From Meghimatium bilineatum (Eukaryota; Mollusca; Gastropoda; Stylommatophora; Philomycidae), in NCBI GenBank assembly GCA_034231615.1, contig CM067315.1, positions 12,514,141-12,578,140 of the forward strand: a stretch of DNA of 64,000 bases, given 5' to 3'. Under the pieces are notes generated by a model that saw nothing but the letters and a program-made list of their open reading frames with translations, did no database searches and was not told the DNA's origin. Of this stretch, positions 31,215 to 42,029 are shown one piece after another. The position numbers were made by a program, and so were the translations under genes. The stretch's first letter is position 1, and every line of letters starts with the position of its first letter.

Positions 31215-31316
31215 TGAGTCTACATAAACTGGGATGACTGCTGGAAGGAGGCCGGAGCACTTATGGGAATGCCCAACGTGCTGTGAAGCCAGTTTCTAAT
31301 CAAGAATCAAGAAAAA
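31215..31316 (+). mobile_element. TE-I, 3' part
   Basis: GAGCACTTATGGGAATGCCC, GAAGCCAGTTTCTAATCAAG, AATCAAGAAAAAA. Plus-strand orientation with its A-rich tail, confirming the polarity of TE-I. A more diverged relative may lie at 32236-32300. Confidence 0.65.
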
Positions 31317-31424
31317 ACATTTTTGGGAAACTGCGTGAGACGGTTAATCAGATAATGACATTTGTTCGAGGGTAAAGCTAGCGATGCGTGTCTTAGAAGA
31401 TTTAGTTATGAACAAGAACGACTA

Positions 31425-32042
31425 AGCATGTGGTTGCATCTGTAGGTCTCCCCAATGGCCCACTAGACAAACCATCCATGCAACAGAAAACTTTAGTGGA
31501 TGACATGCCGTTATATTGAGCTTATCTTCTTATAGAAGCTTCATGGTATGTCATCTATACAGTTATGATTTTGTTTTGTTGTTGAAATGTTTTACATATT
31601 TGCCTGAATATATATGTATGCACCCTCTGTGGTTGGGAGGGAGCCAGAGATGTACTGTGCAGCACTGAGGAGGAGGAAACTGACATCACTGTTTTTCCTA
31701 TGGCTGAGGCCCATCATAGAGGCACAGTGACTCAGGACGTGACAATCTTTTTGACTTGAACATTTGGTTGCATGCCTGGAGCAATAGAGAAGTTCGGCAT
31801 AACTAGTAGTCAATTGGTGGCGGGGAATGAGCACAGTGAACCCTATCTTGGCTACAGTGGCTAGGAGCAGTGCATAGGTTTAAACCTACCTTCCTGGAGG
31901 TGTGATAGTTATTCTCTGGCTCTGTCCCGGGGTGGGCCGAAAATCCACAGACTTCCCAGCAATATAATGCCATCTAATCGCATTAGGTCAAAGGGCAGGA
32001 GCCCATGGACCGCTGGATCAGCAACCAACCAACCAACCAACC
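31425..32042 (+). mobile_element. TE-F, full-length (about 615 bp)
   Basis: Non-coding dispersed element: GTGGTTGCATCTGTAGGTC, ATGACATGCCGTTATATTG, ATATATATGTATGCACCC, GGAGGAGGAAACTGACATC, AGTCAATTGGTGGCGGGGAA, TGTCCCGGGGTGGGCCGAAA, GACCGCTGGATCAGCAACC and a (CCAA)n tail. Nearly identical to 44127-44745. Frames shared by both copies on the minus strand have no recognisable protein, so I take it as a non-autonomous retroelement. Confidence 0.82.
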
Positions 32043-32358
32043 CAACAAGAACGACTTATTAAGATCTTTACACTAATATTTTCTAAGTGAAGATACTAGA
32101 CTAGGAGGAGATATGACAATGTGGCTTCAAGAATTTGGAATTATCTCCAGGGCAAGCAGAACAATGCAACTGCGGAGGCGTATAATTTGCGTACAAGCCA
32201 GCTACAGGAACCATCAGCATAATACTCTTCATCATTTGCTGATAGATACCGAGCACTTATGGGTTTGCATAGAGTGCATCAACTTTGATTAAAAACTAAA
32301 CTAAACTAAACTGTAAAATGGACTGTGATAGGACTCTTTATTACTCGGGATTGGTATT
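32043..32358 (+). other. possible decayed retroelement sequence
   Basis: TTTGGAATTATCTCCAGGG and GAACAATGCAACTGCGGAGG could derive from the Cys-His region of a LINE (compare 18430-18500), but the reading is too broken to call. Confidence 0.3.
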
Positions 32359-32359
32359 G

Positions 32360-32530
32360 TGAATTACATCTATCATGGCAAGGCAAACAAGAGCCACAAA
32401 GTATAGATAGATGGATGGATTGATGGATGAAAAGATAGATAAATAGATAAATGGATGGATTGATGAACGGACGGACGGATGGATGGATGGATAGGTGGGT
32501 GGATGGATAGACAGATTGATAGATCTATCA
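32360..32530 (+). repeat. LINE-K tail expanded into a (GATA)/(GATG)n microsatellite
   Basis: GCAAACAAGAGCCACAAAGT then ATAGATAGATGG is the LINE-K 3' end (compare 16700). It runs directly into about 130 bp of GATAGATA, GATGGATG and GGACGGAC repeats. Confidence 0.78.
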
Positions 32531-33077
32531 TCGCCGTAGATTTTAGATTTTATTTATCGCCACACAACAATAGTACTATCCTCTGAAAAGACGGAAAGTG
32601 CTCCCTAAAGTACCCGTCAAAATCAAGTACACAAATTGTGAAAAAAGTGTTAATTCCATTCGCCTCAGTGAAAGCTAAGTCTTAGTTCATCTGACTCCTC
32701 TACCACAGACCACCATACAGGACGAAACTTCACGTTCTCGATTCTCAGTCATAAAAAGTTTCCCAGTTGGGTTATTTGATACTCATCGTTCACAGATAAA
32801 TCCGTTTCGGACAAAGTTTCACCCACAAATATATTGTATGGCCTTGCAGTTAGGATTAGAACAGGCCTAACTAGACAGGTTTAGGTTTGAAAAAGTCTCC
32901 TTACCTGAAATTCAGGTTGTTAGTTCCATAGAGATAAACTTCAGTGTCAAGAAACAATTCGGAACCAGAATTGAGGTTAAAAAGTGGGGGGGGGGGGCTA
33001 GGGTAACAAGGTAAATGTAAAAAATGAACCAGATTAGCACATTATTAATAAATAAAACATCGCTGTCTCTCGTTCCT
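32531..33077. other. no recognised feature; poly-G run
   Basis: Apparently unique sequence with a run of 11 G near 32985. No coding support. Confidence 0.45.
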
Positions 33078-33727
33078 AGTATGTTCTAATATTGTTAGTT
33101 CTAATATCGTTAGTTCTAATATTGTTAGTTCTAATATCTATAGTTCTAATATTGTTAGTTCTAGTAGCGTTAGTTCTAAAATTGTTAGTTCTAATATTGT
33201 TAGTTCTAATATCTATAGTTCTAATATTGTTAGATCTAATATTGTTAGTTCTAATATTGTTATTTCTAATATAGTCATTTCTAATATTGTTAGTTCTAAT
33301 ATTGTTAGTTCTAATATTGTTATTTTTAATATTGTTAGTTCTAATATTGTTAGTTCTACTACTGTTAGTTCTAATATCGTTATTTCTAATATTGTTAGTT
33401 CTAATATTGTTACTTCTACTATTGTTAGTTCTAATATTATTTCTAATATTGTTAGTTCTAATATTGTTAGTTCTACTATTGTTAGTTCTAATATTGGTAG
33501 TTCTAATATCGTTAGTTCTAATATTGGTAGTTCTAATATTGTTAGTTCTACTATTGTTAGTTCTAATATTGTTAGTTCTAATATTGTTGGTTCTAATATT
33601 GTTATTTCTAATATTGTTAGTTCTAATATTGTTAGTTCTAATATTGTTAGTTCTAATATCGTTAGTTCTAATATTGTTAGCTCTAATATTGTTCGTTCTA
33701 ATATTGTTAGTACTAATATTATTATTC
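33078..33727. repeat. 15-bp minisatellite (about 43 copies)
   Basis: Unit TTAGTTCTAATATTG with CTACTATTG, ATATCG and TTATTTC variants. The period of 15 gives stop-free frames on both strands (LVLIL and RTNNI repeats); these are by-products. Confidence 0.95.
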
Positions 33728-33737
33728 CGTGGCTCCT

Positions 33738-33845
33738 GACAATACATACTTCCTAGCTGAATTAATTTGGACACCTTTCCGTTATGTTTTTGATTATTGT
33801 TGGATTTTAATTAGTCGCTATTTACTTGGAAGAACAGCCAAGGCC
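33738..33845 (+). mobile_element. fold-back MITE, left arm only
   Basis: CTGAATTAATTTGGACACC, TTTTTGATTATTGTTGG, TTAGTCGCTATTTACTTGGA match the left arm of the 59845-60062 element. Confidence 0.65.
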
Positions 33846-33944
33846 ATCCAATAGATTTCACGTAAATGGGAGACTAGTTCATATTTGCGTTTTATCGACA
33901 GGTTTGCTATATTACCGACGGTCGCGGTTATTCCCTATATCGCC

Positions 33945-34022
33945 CATGTGTTGGTGGTTCAGAAGAGCAATATCGTTTACCTTTTATACATGTAGTAAGA
34001 GGCAACTAAGGCGACCATGGTA
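33945..34022 (+). mobile_element. SINE-A 5' fragment
   Basis: CATGTGTTGGTGGTTCAG, GCAATATCGTTTACC, ATGTAGTAAGAGGCAACTA. Confidence 0.65.
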
Positions 34023-34084
34023 TTAAAACACCAAGGATAATGCACTAGTTATTAGTGTTACTCATGAATTAATAATCTATTGTC

Positions 34085-34560
34085 TCTCCCCAGGTGGATG
34101 ATGGTCAGAATATCCACACTTGCCGTTAAGCATCTGGAGTGGTGACTGGGAGCTTTAGTTGTCTATCCAAGGCTATGTATGTCGCCTTGTCTGCGTGGAA
34201 TCCGTATTTGTTCAATGTTATCTTGATGTTATCTATCCATGTTTTTTTAGGTCTTCTTCTGGTCTTGTATCCAGATCTTCTTATGTTATATGTTTTTGTT
34301 GGTAGTTGGTTATGGTTCAATCTCATAAGGTGTCCAAACCAGTTTATTTGTTGTTTCTTGACGTATTCTGTGCATGGTCTTATACCGATTTTTCTTCTGA
34401 TTTCATCATTTCTTATTTTGTCTAGTTTAGTCACTCTTGCAGCTTTTCTCAGGAATTTCATTTCACATGTTGTAACTTTTCTCTGCTTGGCTGCTGTCAG
34501 CGACCATGTCTGGTATTGAAGACAGGGCGTTGTGATAAAACTAGTTTGTCATCTGTCTCT
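34085..34560 (-). pseudogene. L3: LINE reverse transcriptase C-terminal fragment
   Basis: Minus-strand frame of over 110 codons: EMKFLRKAARVTKLDKIRND then EIRRKIGIRPCTEYVKKQQI, NWFGHLMRLNHNQLPTKTYN, RRPKKTWIDNIKITLN. It contains the R-x-D-I(K/R)NDEIRR, QQINWFGHLMR and RRPKKTWIDNI motifs of the C-terminal region. The last 110 codons are unbroken, so this copy is relatively recent. Confidence 0.82.
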
Positions 34561-34817
34561 TGACATCCATCTTGATCCTTGGGTTGTGCAGGAATGGTGA
34601 TGGGTAGTATGTCACTATGTGTGCTTTCTGGTATCTTGGTTAATTAATTAATAAATAGTAAAAATACTCAACGTAAAATAGAGTAAATGAAAAATTAACA
34701 GTGTCAATTTGTTACTTTGTTTTATTTCAATATTTACGTTTCGTATTTGTATTATTTATTAGGTTATTATTAACAGTCATAACTAATACATTATGATTAG
34801 TGTTATCACACCTTGTT

Positions 34818-35488
34818 CCTTTGTTATTACTTCTTTTCTTGTGTTATCACATTGTTACTGAGTTACTTCCGCAATGTCCACTTTGTTGGATATACTTTGA
34901 CACTTTGGTGATTGTTTTATTGGTGAAATCCTTTGTTATTACTTCTTTTCTTGTGTTATCACATTGTTACTGAGTTACTTCCGCAATGTCCACTTTTTTG
35001 GATATACTTTGACACTTTGGTGATTGTTTTATTGGTGAAATCCTTTGTTATTACTTCTTTTCTTGTGTTATCACATTGTTACTGAGTTACTTCCGCAATG
35101 TCCACTTTTTTGGATATACTTTGACACTTTGGTGATTGTTTTATTGGTGAAATCCTTTGTTATTACTTCTTTTCTTGTGTTATCACATTGTTACTGAGTT
35201 ACTTCCGCAATGTCCACTTTGTTGGATATACTTTGACACTTTGGTGATTGTTTTATTGGTGACATCCTTTGTTATTACTTCTTTTCTTGTGTTATCACAT
35301 TGTTACTGAGTTACTTCCGCAATGTCCACTTTGTTGGATATACTTTGACACTTTGGTGATTGTTTTATTGGTGACATCCTTTGTTATTACTTCTGTTCTT
35401 GTGTTATCACATTGTTACTGAGTTACTTCCGCAATGTCCACTTTGTTGGATATACTTTGACACTTTGGTGATTGTTTTATTGCTGAAA
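34818..35488. repeat. 112-bp satellite, 6 copies
   Basis: Repeats start around TTGTTATTACTTCTTTTC and include ACTGAGTTACTTCCGCAATG and TTTGACACTTTGGTGATTG. The spacing is exactly 112 bp between successive ATTGTTACTG sites (34851, 34963, 35075). Copies differ by only a few bases, so amplification is recent. Confidence 0.95.
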
Positions 35489-35499
35489 TTAACTGCACC

Positions 35500-35670
35500 A
35501 TCCCATATACCTTGCAGATCCCTTGCTAAAGTAAAGTCAGATGTACAAGGGTGAAAGAAGGAGATAGCACATCATAGCTGTAAACCATGACGCAACGCAT
35601 TCGGTCTCCGAACTACATCCTGGAAATTAGCGAGAGTTTGAGAACATACGCAGAAGAAGATAGAAGAAGC
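35500..35670 (+). mobile_element. SINE-A 3' part
   Basis: CATCCCATATACC, ATCATAGCTGTAAACCATGA, GAACTACATCCTGGAAATTA, GAGAACATACGCAGAAGAAG. Its tail abuts the large array that follows. Confidence 0.75.
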
Positions 35671-35672
35671 AT

Positions 35673-38600
35673 TCTGTCTTGTCATTATCCATGTCTTATT
35701 TCTTGTCATTATCCATGTCTTGTGTCTTGTCATTATCCATGTCTTGTCATTATCCATGTCTTGTCATTATCCATGTCTTGTGTCTTGTCATTATCCATGT
35801 CTTGTCAATATCCATGTCTTGTCATTATCCATGTCTTGTCATTATCCATGTCTTGTCATTATCCATGTCTTGTCGTTATCCATGTCTTGTCATTATCCAT
35901 GTCTTGTCATTATCCATGTCTTATGTCTTGTCATTATCCATGTCTTGTCATTATCCATGTCTTATGTCTTGTCATTATCCATGTCTTGTCATTATCCATG
36001 TCTTGTCATTATCCATGTCTTGTCATTATCCATGTCTTGTCATTATCCATGTCTTGTCATTATCCATGTCTTGTTATTATCCATGTCTTATGTCTTGTCA
36101 TTATCCATGTCTTGTGTCTTGTCATTATCCATGTCTTATGTTTTGTCATTACCCATGTCTTGTCATTATCCATGTCTTGTCATTATCCATGTCTTGTCAT
36201 TATCCATGTCTTGTCATTATCCATGTCTTGTCATTATCCATGTCTTGTCATTATCCATGTCTTATGTCTTGTCATTATCCATGTCTTGTGTCTTGTCATT
36301 ATCCATGTCTTATGTTTTGTTATCATCCATGTCTTATGTCTTGTCATTATCCATGTCTTATGTTTTGTCATTATCCATGTCTTATGTTTTGTCATTATCC
36401 ATGTCATATGTTTTGTCATTATCCGTGTCTTATGTTTTGTCATTAGCCATGTCATATGTTTTGTCATTATCCATGTCTTGTGTCTTGTCATTATCCATGT
36501 CTTATGTCTTGTCATTATCCATGTCATATGTCTTGTCATTATCCATGTCATATGTTTTGTCATTATCCATGTCATATGTTTTGTCATTATCCATGTCATA
36601 TGTTTTGTCATTATCCATGTCGTATGTCTTGTCATTATCCATGTCTTATGTTTTGTTATTATCCATGTCTTGTCATTATCCATGTCATATGTTTTGTCAT
36701 TATCCATGTCTTGTCATTATCCATGTCATGTGTTTTGTCATTATCCATGTCATATGTTTTGTCATTATCCATGTCATATGTTTTGTCATTATCCATGTCA
36801 TATGTTTTGTCATTATCCATGTCATATGTCTTGTCATTATCCATGTCTTATGTTTTGTCATTATCCATGTCTTGTCATTATCCATGTCTTATGTCTTGTC
36901 ATTATCCATGTCTTATGTCTTGTCATTATCCATGTCATATGTCTTGTCATTATCCATGTCATATGTTTTGTCATTATCCATGTCATATTTTTGTCATTAT
37001 CCATGTCATATGTTTTGTCATTATCCATGTCATTTGTCTTGTCATTATTCATGTCTTATGTTTTGTCATTATCCATGTCTTGTCATTATCCATGTCTTAT
37101 GTCTTTTCATTATCCGTGTCATGTTTTGTCATTATCCATGTCATATGTTTTGTCATTATCCATGTCTTATGCCTTGTCATTATCAATGTCTTATGTTTTG
37201 TCATTATCCATGTCTTGTCATTATCCATGTCATATGTTTTGTCATTATCCATGTCTTATGTCTTGTCATTATCCATGTCTTATGTCTTGTAATTATCCAT
37301 GTCTTATGTCTTGTCATCATCCATGTCTTATGTCTTGTCATTATCCATGTCTTATGTCTTGTCATTATCCATGTCTTGTCATTATCCATGTCTTATGTCT
37401 TGTCATTATCCATGTCTTGTCATTATCCATGTCTTATGTTTTGTCATTATCCATGTCTTGTCATTATCCATGTCTTATTTCTTGTCATTATCCATGTCTA
37501 TGTCGTGTCATTATCCATGTCATATGTCTTGTCATTATCCATGTCATATGTTTTGTCATTATCCATGTCATATGTTTTGTCATTATCCATGTCATATGTT
37601 TTGTCATTATCCATGTCATATGTATTGTCATTATCCATGTCTTATGTTTTGTCATTATCCATGTCTTGTCATTATCCATGTCATATGTTTTGTCATTATC
37701 CATGTCTTATGTCTTGTCATTATCCATGTCTTATGTCTTGTCATTATCCATGTTTTGTCATTATCCATGTCTTATGTCTTGTCATCATCCATGTCTTGTC
37801 ATTATCCATGTCTTGTCATTATCCATGTCTTGTGTCTTGTCATTATCCATGTCTTGTCATTATCCATGTCTTGTCAGTATCCATGTCTTATGTTTTGTCA
37901 TTATCCATGTCTTATGTCTTGTCATTATCCATGTCTTGTCATTATCCATGTCTTGTCATTATCCATGTCTTGTCATTATCCATGTCTTATGTTTTGTCAT
38001 TATCCATGTCTTATGTCTTGTCATTATCCATGTCTTGTCATTATCCATGTCTTATGTCTTGTCATTATCCATGTCTTGTCATTATCCATGTCTTGTCATT
38101 ATCCATGTCTTGTCATTATCCATGTCTTATGTCTTGTCATTATCCATGTCTTGTCATTATCCATGCCTTGTCATTATCCATGTCTTATGTCTTGTCATTA
38201 TCCATGTCTTATGTTTTGTCATTATCCATGTCTTATGTCTTGTCATTATCCATGTCTTGTCATTATCCATGTCTTGTCATTATCCATGTCTTGTCATTAT
38301 CCATGTCTTATGTCTTGTCATTATCCATGTCTTATGTTTTGTCATTATCCATGTCTTATGTCTTGTCATTATCCATGCCTTATGTTTTGTCATTATCCAT
38401 GTCTTGTGTCTTGTCATTATCCATGTCTTGTGTCTTTTCATTATCCATGTCTTATGTTTTGTCATTATCCATGTCTTATGTTTTGTCATTATCCATGTCT
38501 TATGTTTTGTCATTATCCATGTCTTGTTATTATCCATGTCTTATGTCTTGTCATTATCCATGTCTTGTCATTATCCATGTCTTGTCATTATCCATGTTTT

Positions 38601-38948
38601 GTCATTATCCATGTCTTATGTTTTGTCATTATCCATGTCTTGTCATTATCCATGTCTTGTCATTATCCATGTCTTGTCATTATCCATGTCTTATGTCTTG
38701 TCATTATCCATGTCTTGTCATTATCCATGTCTTGTCATTATCCATGTCTTATGTCTTGTCATTATCCATGTCTTGTCATTATCCATGTCTTGTCATTATC
38801 CATGTCTTATGTCTTGTCATTATCCATGTCTTGTCATTATCCATGTCTTGTCATTATCCATGTCTTATGTCTTGTCATTATCCATGTCTTGTCATTATCC
38901 ATGTCTTATGTCTTGTCATTATCCATGTCTTGTCATTATCCATGTCTT
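35673..38948. repeat. 3.3-kb array of mixed 17-bp and 24-bp units
   Basis: The core CTTGTCATTATCCATGT (17 bp) is repeated either directly or with a 7-bp TATGTCT/TATGTTT linker (24 bp), in irregular order. There are about 165 cores. CATATGT variants cluster at about 36400-37050 and 37500-37700, and plain 17-mers dominate at the two ends. The core has no stop in any plus-strand frame, so all three frames are open for most of the array (up to 1125 codons from 35587). The peptides are HYPCLVIIHVLSLSMS-type cycles and not credible proteins. Confidence 0.96.
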
Positions 38949-38950
38949 CT

Positions 38951-39690
38951 GTACTAACATATGATTCGAGTCTTGGGCAATAAACAAACAGGAAAGTGGG
39001 AAATTAGAGGCAAAAGAGATGTGGTTCAACAGAAGAATGCTGAGAATACCAGGGACTGTCAGGAAAACTAATGCGGATGTGTTGAAAGAGTCAAATGCAA
39101 TGGGAGCTTAGTCAATTTTCGTTACTGCATGTTTTGTGTGTGTTTCATAGGAAGGATGGTCTTGAAGGAACACTTTTTATGAGCTGCGAAAATAAAGCGG
39201 CGTTGCCATAACAGACGTCGCGACATGTACATGAAAGATTTGTATTGTACCTCCAAAAGAAAAAATCCTGTTTCAACCGTGGAATGAACCCGCGTCCACA
39301 AGAATCTGAAAACGACTTCTAACCACACGGCCATGCGCTCCACTTAAACAGGAAATGGGTGTCTGGTGTAACACAGGTCATTGCTAATCTCTTCCTTATC
39401 TCTACCATGCAGTATTCTGCCCCGTTGATGCTTAATCAATAATATAAGAAAAAGACATTCTTCATTTTTTTGCCACAGACAAGGAGGTCTTGATAATATA
39501 GTCACAACAGGCAAAGACTGAAGGCACAGAGACAGTTCGACAACTTGAGAAAATATTAGACAGTTTAACAGCCTGGCACGGCAGGGAAACAACAACGATC
39601 TTGATACATAATACTGGAGATAGAGAGCTGTGGAGAGCTATTATCGCCTACGCCATTCATCATGACATCTAATGAATAACTAATGACTAC
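38951..39690 (+). pseudogene. L5: LINE C-terminal fragment, interrupted by SINE-G
   Basis: Before the insertion: LTYDSSLG, NKQTGK, KEMWFNRRMLRIPGTVRK and TNADVLKESNAMG. This is the YGSESW-x-NKQ, (E)MWFxRRMLRIPGxxRKTNxEVL region that ends many LINE proteins. After it: NIRKRHSSFFC, ITTGK and LARQGNNN in broken frames, matching 55095-55380. The array at 35673-38948 ends exactly where this fragment starts. Confidence 0.78.
39117..39429 (-). mobile_element. SINE-G inserted in L5
   Basis: A 313-bp insert with an 11-bp target duplication GCTTAGTCAAT/GCTTAATCAAT (39106-39116 and 39430-39440). On the minus strand the tRNA-like head has TGGCCGTGTGGTTAGAAG (A box) and GGGTTCATTCC (B box), followed by GTCGCGACGTCTGTTATGGC. 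The clearest tRNA-derived SINE in the window. Confidence 0.82.
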
Positions 39691-39944
39691 TAAAACGACT
39701 ACTAAAATCACTAAAGCGAAACAACAACTGGCTGATCACTACGTCTGGTCTTGAATATCATATACAACCAAGATGTCCTCTGTTTGTTTACCTTTGTATC
39801 CAACAACCATACCAGGTGGATCACAACATAAATATCCCCAAGGCCAACATTTTGGTATACCTAAAGCATGACCGTTAGTTGCATAAAAACTTGTGTGCAA
39901 AATGTAAACATGATCTCAAAGGCTGATTTTGATTATTTCTGTGT
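39691..39944. other. no recognised feature
   Basis: Unassigned sequence. Confidence 0.4.
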
Positions 39945-40080
39945 ATTTCGTTTGTTGACCTTGGCTAGTTTTAGCATACGACTCCGAGTATATAAATAGT
40001 GACAAATTAAACACATGACAATAATAAAAAATGTAACATATAAGTTCTGTTTACTTTCTGTACAGATGTCTTCTTTAAGA
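39945..40080 (-). mobile_element. fold-back MITE, right arm only
   Basis: ACGACTCCGAGTATATAAAT, AGTGACAAATTAAACACATG, ACAATAATAAAAAATGTAAC, CTGTACAGATGTCTTCTTTA match the right arm of the 59845-60062 element. Confidence 0.65.
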
Positions 40081-40496
40081 AACGGTCTCGCCTAACGTCT
40101 GTTCAGTGTTTCTGTTTCCAGTCTAAAGAAAAGCTGAGTTAGCAAATTTAGATTTTCGTTAGTAGAGACTAAGTTCAGAGGTCAGGCGGGGTTCAAAACC
40201 CTCTTGACCTGAATACAAAGAATAGTTGGCAACTTGTTTCAGGGCAAGCCGTCGGTCAATTCGAAGGCCTTGAATGTTATTTGCTTTGAAAGGTCAATAA
40301 TTTGAGATAACTCCAGCGTGTGGTAGAATGTGCCGTGTCTCGCAAATATCAAGTTTTTTCTTCTGCGAATGTTATTGTATACAGACCAATACTTCTCTTT
40401 TTAATTTACATTGTTGCTAGATTATAAATAAGCTGCGATACTTGTGCCTTCCGGAGAAGAAAATTCGTTTTAGTCAATAATTGCTGTACTTTTGGT
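40081..40496. other. no recognised feature
   Basis: Unassigned, AT-rich. Confidence 0.4.
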
Positions 40497-40543
40497 ATGT
40501 TGGTTCTCAAACTCCTACTGGATCATTGATGTAGCAAGACAAT

Positions 40544-41240
40544 CTTCTTCTTCTTTCTGTCCTCATGTACCTTTCGGTGTTGGGGGGAGAGTGAGTGTAC
40601 GGTCTTTTGCCCTTCTATTTGCCTCTTCTGCTGTTATATTTCCGAGTATCTCTAATACACTATCTATCCACCTTTTACGAGAGCGTCCAATAGGTCGACT
40701 GTTTTCGTATCGTTTGTTAAGGGTTTTTTGGATAATACTTTGCTCTTTCTGTCTGGTTATGTGGCCGTATCATTCAACTTGTTGTTTCTGGATGTATTCT
40801 ATTGTTGACTTGATCCCTAATTGTTTCCTTAGTGCTTCATTCCTGATTTTGTCTCTCAAGCTAACTCCAATCATACGTCTCACACATTTCATTTCAGTGG
40901 TGTTAATCATATGTATTGTTCTAGAATCCAATATCCAAGTTTGACACTGATAACACAATGTTGGTAAGAAAATGGTGTTGAAAAGCGCTTTTTTTTGTTT
41001 CTAGTGTAATATCTTTGTTTCTTAGTAAAGGTGTTAATTGAACAATGACCTAACAGGCCTTATTACATCTTGCATCTATTTCTGCTTCTTGTTTGTTGTC
41101 ATATCTCAATGTGCTGCCCAGATATTTGAATTCATCTACTTGTTTTAGTTGTTTATTGTTTATCTGTATGTTGATGTTCTCCTTTTCTCTTGCAATATTC
41201 ATTACTTCTGTTTTGTCTATGTTGATTTTTATTTCAAATT
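40544..41240 (-). pseudogene. L2: LINE reverse transcriptase C-terminal fragment
   Basis: The minus strand begins near IDKTEVMNIAREKENINIQI and continues KQVDEFKYLGSTLRYDNK, EAEIDARCNKA, then, after a frame break, TTEMKCVRRMIGVSLRDK, IRNEALRKQLGI, YIQKQQVE and SRKRWIDSVLEIL, ending in a (GAA)n tail. Target duplication GCAAGACAAT/GCAGGACATT (40534-40543, 41241-41250; two mismatches). It matches 13526-13885 over the shared 3' end. An open frame on the opposite strand (40492-40944) is a shadow. Confidence 0.82.
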
Positions 41241-41249
41241 GCAGGACAT

Positions 41250-41555
41250 TGATCTTAGTAAATTTCCATGATCCTACTAGATTTACATGATTCTACTAGA
41301 TTTTCATGACCATTCTAAATCTCCATGATCATACTAGATTTCCATGATTCTACTAGATTTTCATGATCCTTCTAAATCTCCATGATCCTACTAGATTTCC
41401 ATGATCCTACTAGATTTCCATGACCCTACTAGATTTCCATGATCCTACTAGATTTCCATGATCCTCCTAGATTTCCATGACCCTCCTAGATTTCCATGAT
41501 CCTAATAGATTTCCATGATCCTACTAGATTTCCATGATCCTACTAGATTTCCTGC
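41250..41555. repeat. 19-bp minisatellite derived from SINE-B
   Basis: About 16 units of ATGATCCTACTAGATTTCC. The unit equals the SINE-B internal segment ATGGTCCTACTAGATTTCC with one change, and the array lies exactly at that position in the disrupted SINE-B copy. It is thus an internal expansion of the SINE. Confidence 0.9.
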
Positions 41556-41799
41556 GGGATGTATTCCACTGAAAGTAATTACATTTATGAAGCTGTTTCA
41601 TTTGCGATAATTGCTCAACACATCCGACTTGTGCGCGGTAACATATAAGTTCGGTGCTTTTACAACTTATACTGAATGATGACCGTCATATCGATAGTAG
41701 GCCAGCCATGCGAGAGAACTGGTTCCTGCACTGTACACTCGTGACCGTCGACAATATAATACATATTGGTTAATTGAAAAATATTATTTTACTGTTCGG

Positions 41800-42005
41800 G
41801 CAATGTTACCCTGGTCCGCAAGGGGGACACAGAGTTGATGCTGGTCCTCCTTCGCAAGTTATGATGAGCATGATATGAAAAAAACCCCCACCAAATGTGA
41901 TGAACAAAGGAAACAAACACAAAGAGTAGCATCACTGTGACCTGTCATGCATATCTTAAGATGCAACTAAAGAGGTATATGGTGGAGGTGGTTGATCTGT
42001 CCCAT
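41800..42005 (+). mobile_element. SINE-A 5' part, interrupted
   Basis: CAATGTTACCCTGGTCCGCA, AGAGTAGCATCACTGTGACC, GCATATCTTAAGATGCAACT; about 90 bp of other sequence lies inside. Confidence 0.55.
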
Positions 42006-42029
42006 AAGACAGTAGTGAAGTAAACTTAA

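Larger units (their letters stand above)
40497..41640 (-). mobile_element. SINE-B host copy, split by a LINE and expanded internally
   Basis: The 3' part (TTCTCAAACTCCTACTGGAT, GATGTAGCAAGACAAT) is at 40497-40543. The middle (GCAGGACATTGATCTTAGT) resumes at 41241, and the 5' part (GCGGGATGTATTCCACTG ... AACACATCCGACTTGTGCG) is at 41553-41640. Between lie a LINE fragment and a 19-bp array. Confidence 0.8.

Noticed and set aside
31592..31834. Minus-strand frame conserved also at 44273-44542
   Set aside because: Conservation follows from the near-identity of the two TE-F copies. The frame resembles no known protein.
33076..33774. 232-codon Asn/Arg/Ile/Thr-rich minus-strand frame and Leu-rich plus frames
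   Set aside because: By-products of a 15-bp tandem repeat. They mimic a transmembrane or low-complexity protein but have no other support.
35587..38964. Open frames of 1125 and 1087 codons on the plus strand, plus many on the minus strand
   Set aside because: They are made entirely of cycles of a 17/24-bp tandem repeat that lacks stop codons. The start lies in a SINE, and neither composition nor context supports a protein.
40492..40944. 150-codon plus-strand frame, and its relative at 13571-13876
   Set aside because: Opposite-strand shadows of the LINE L2 reverse transcriptase fragment.
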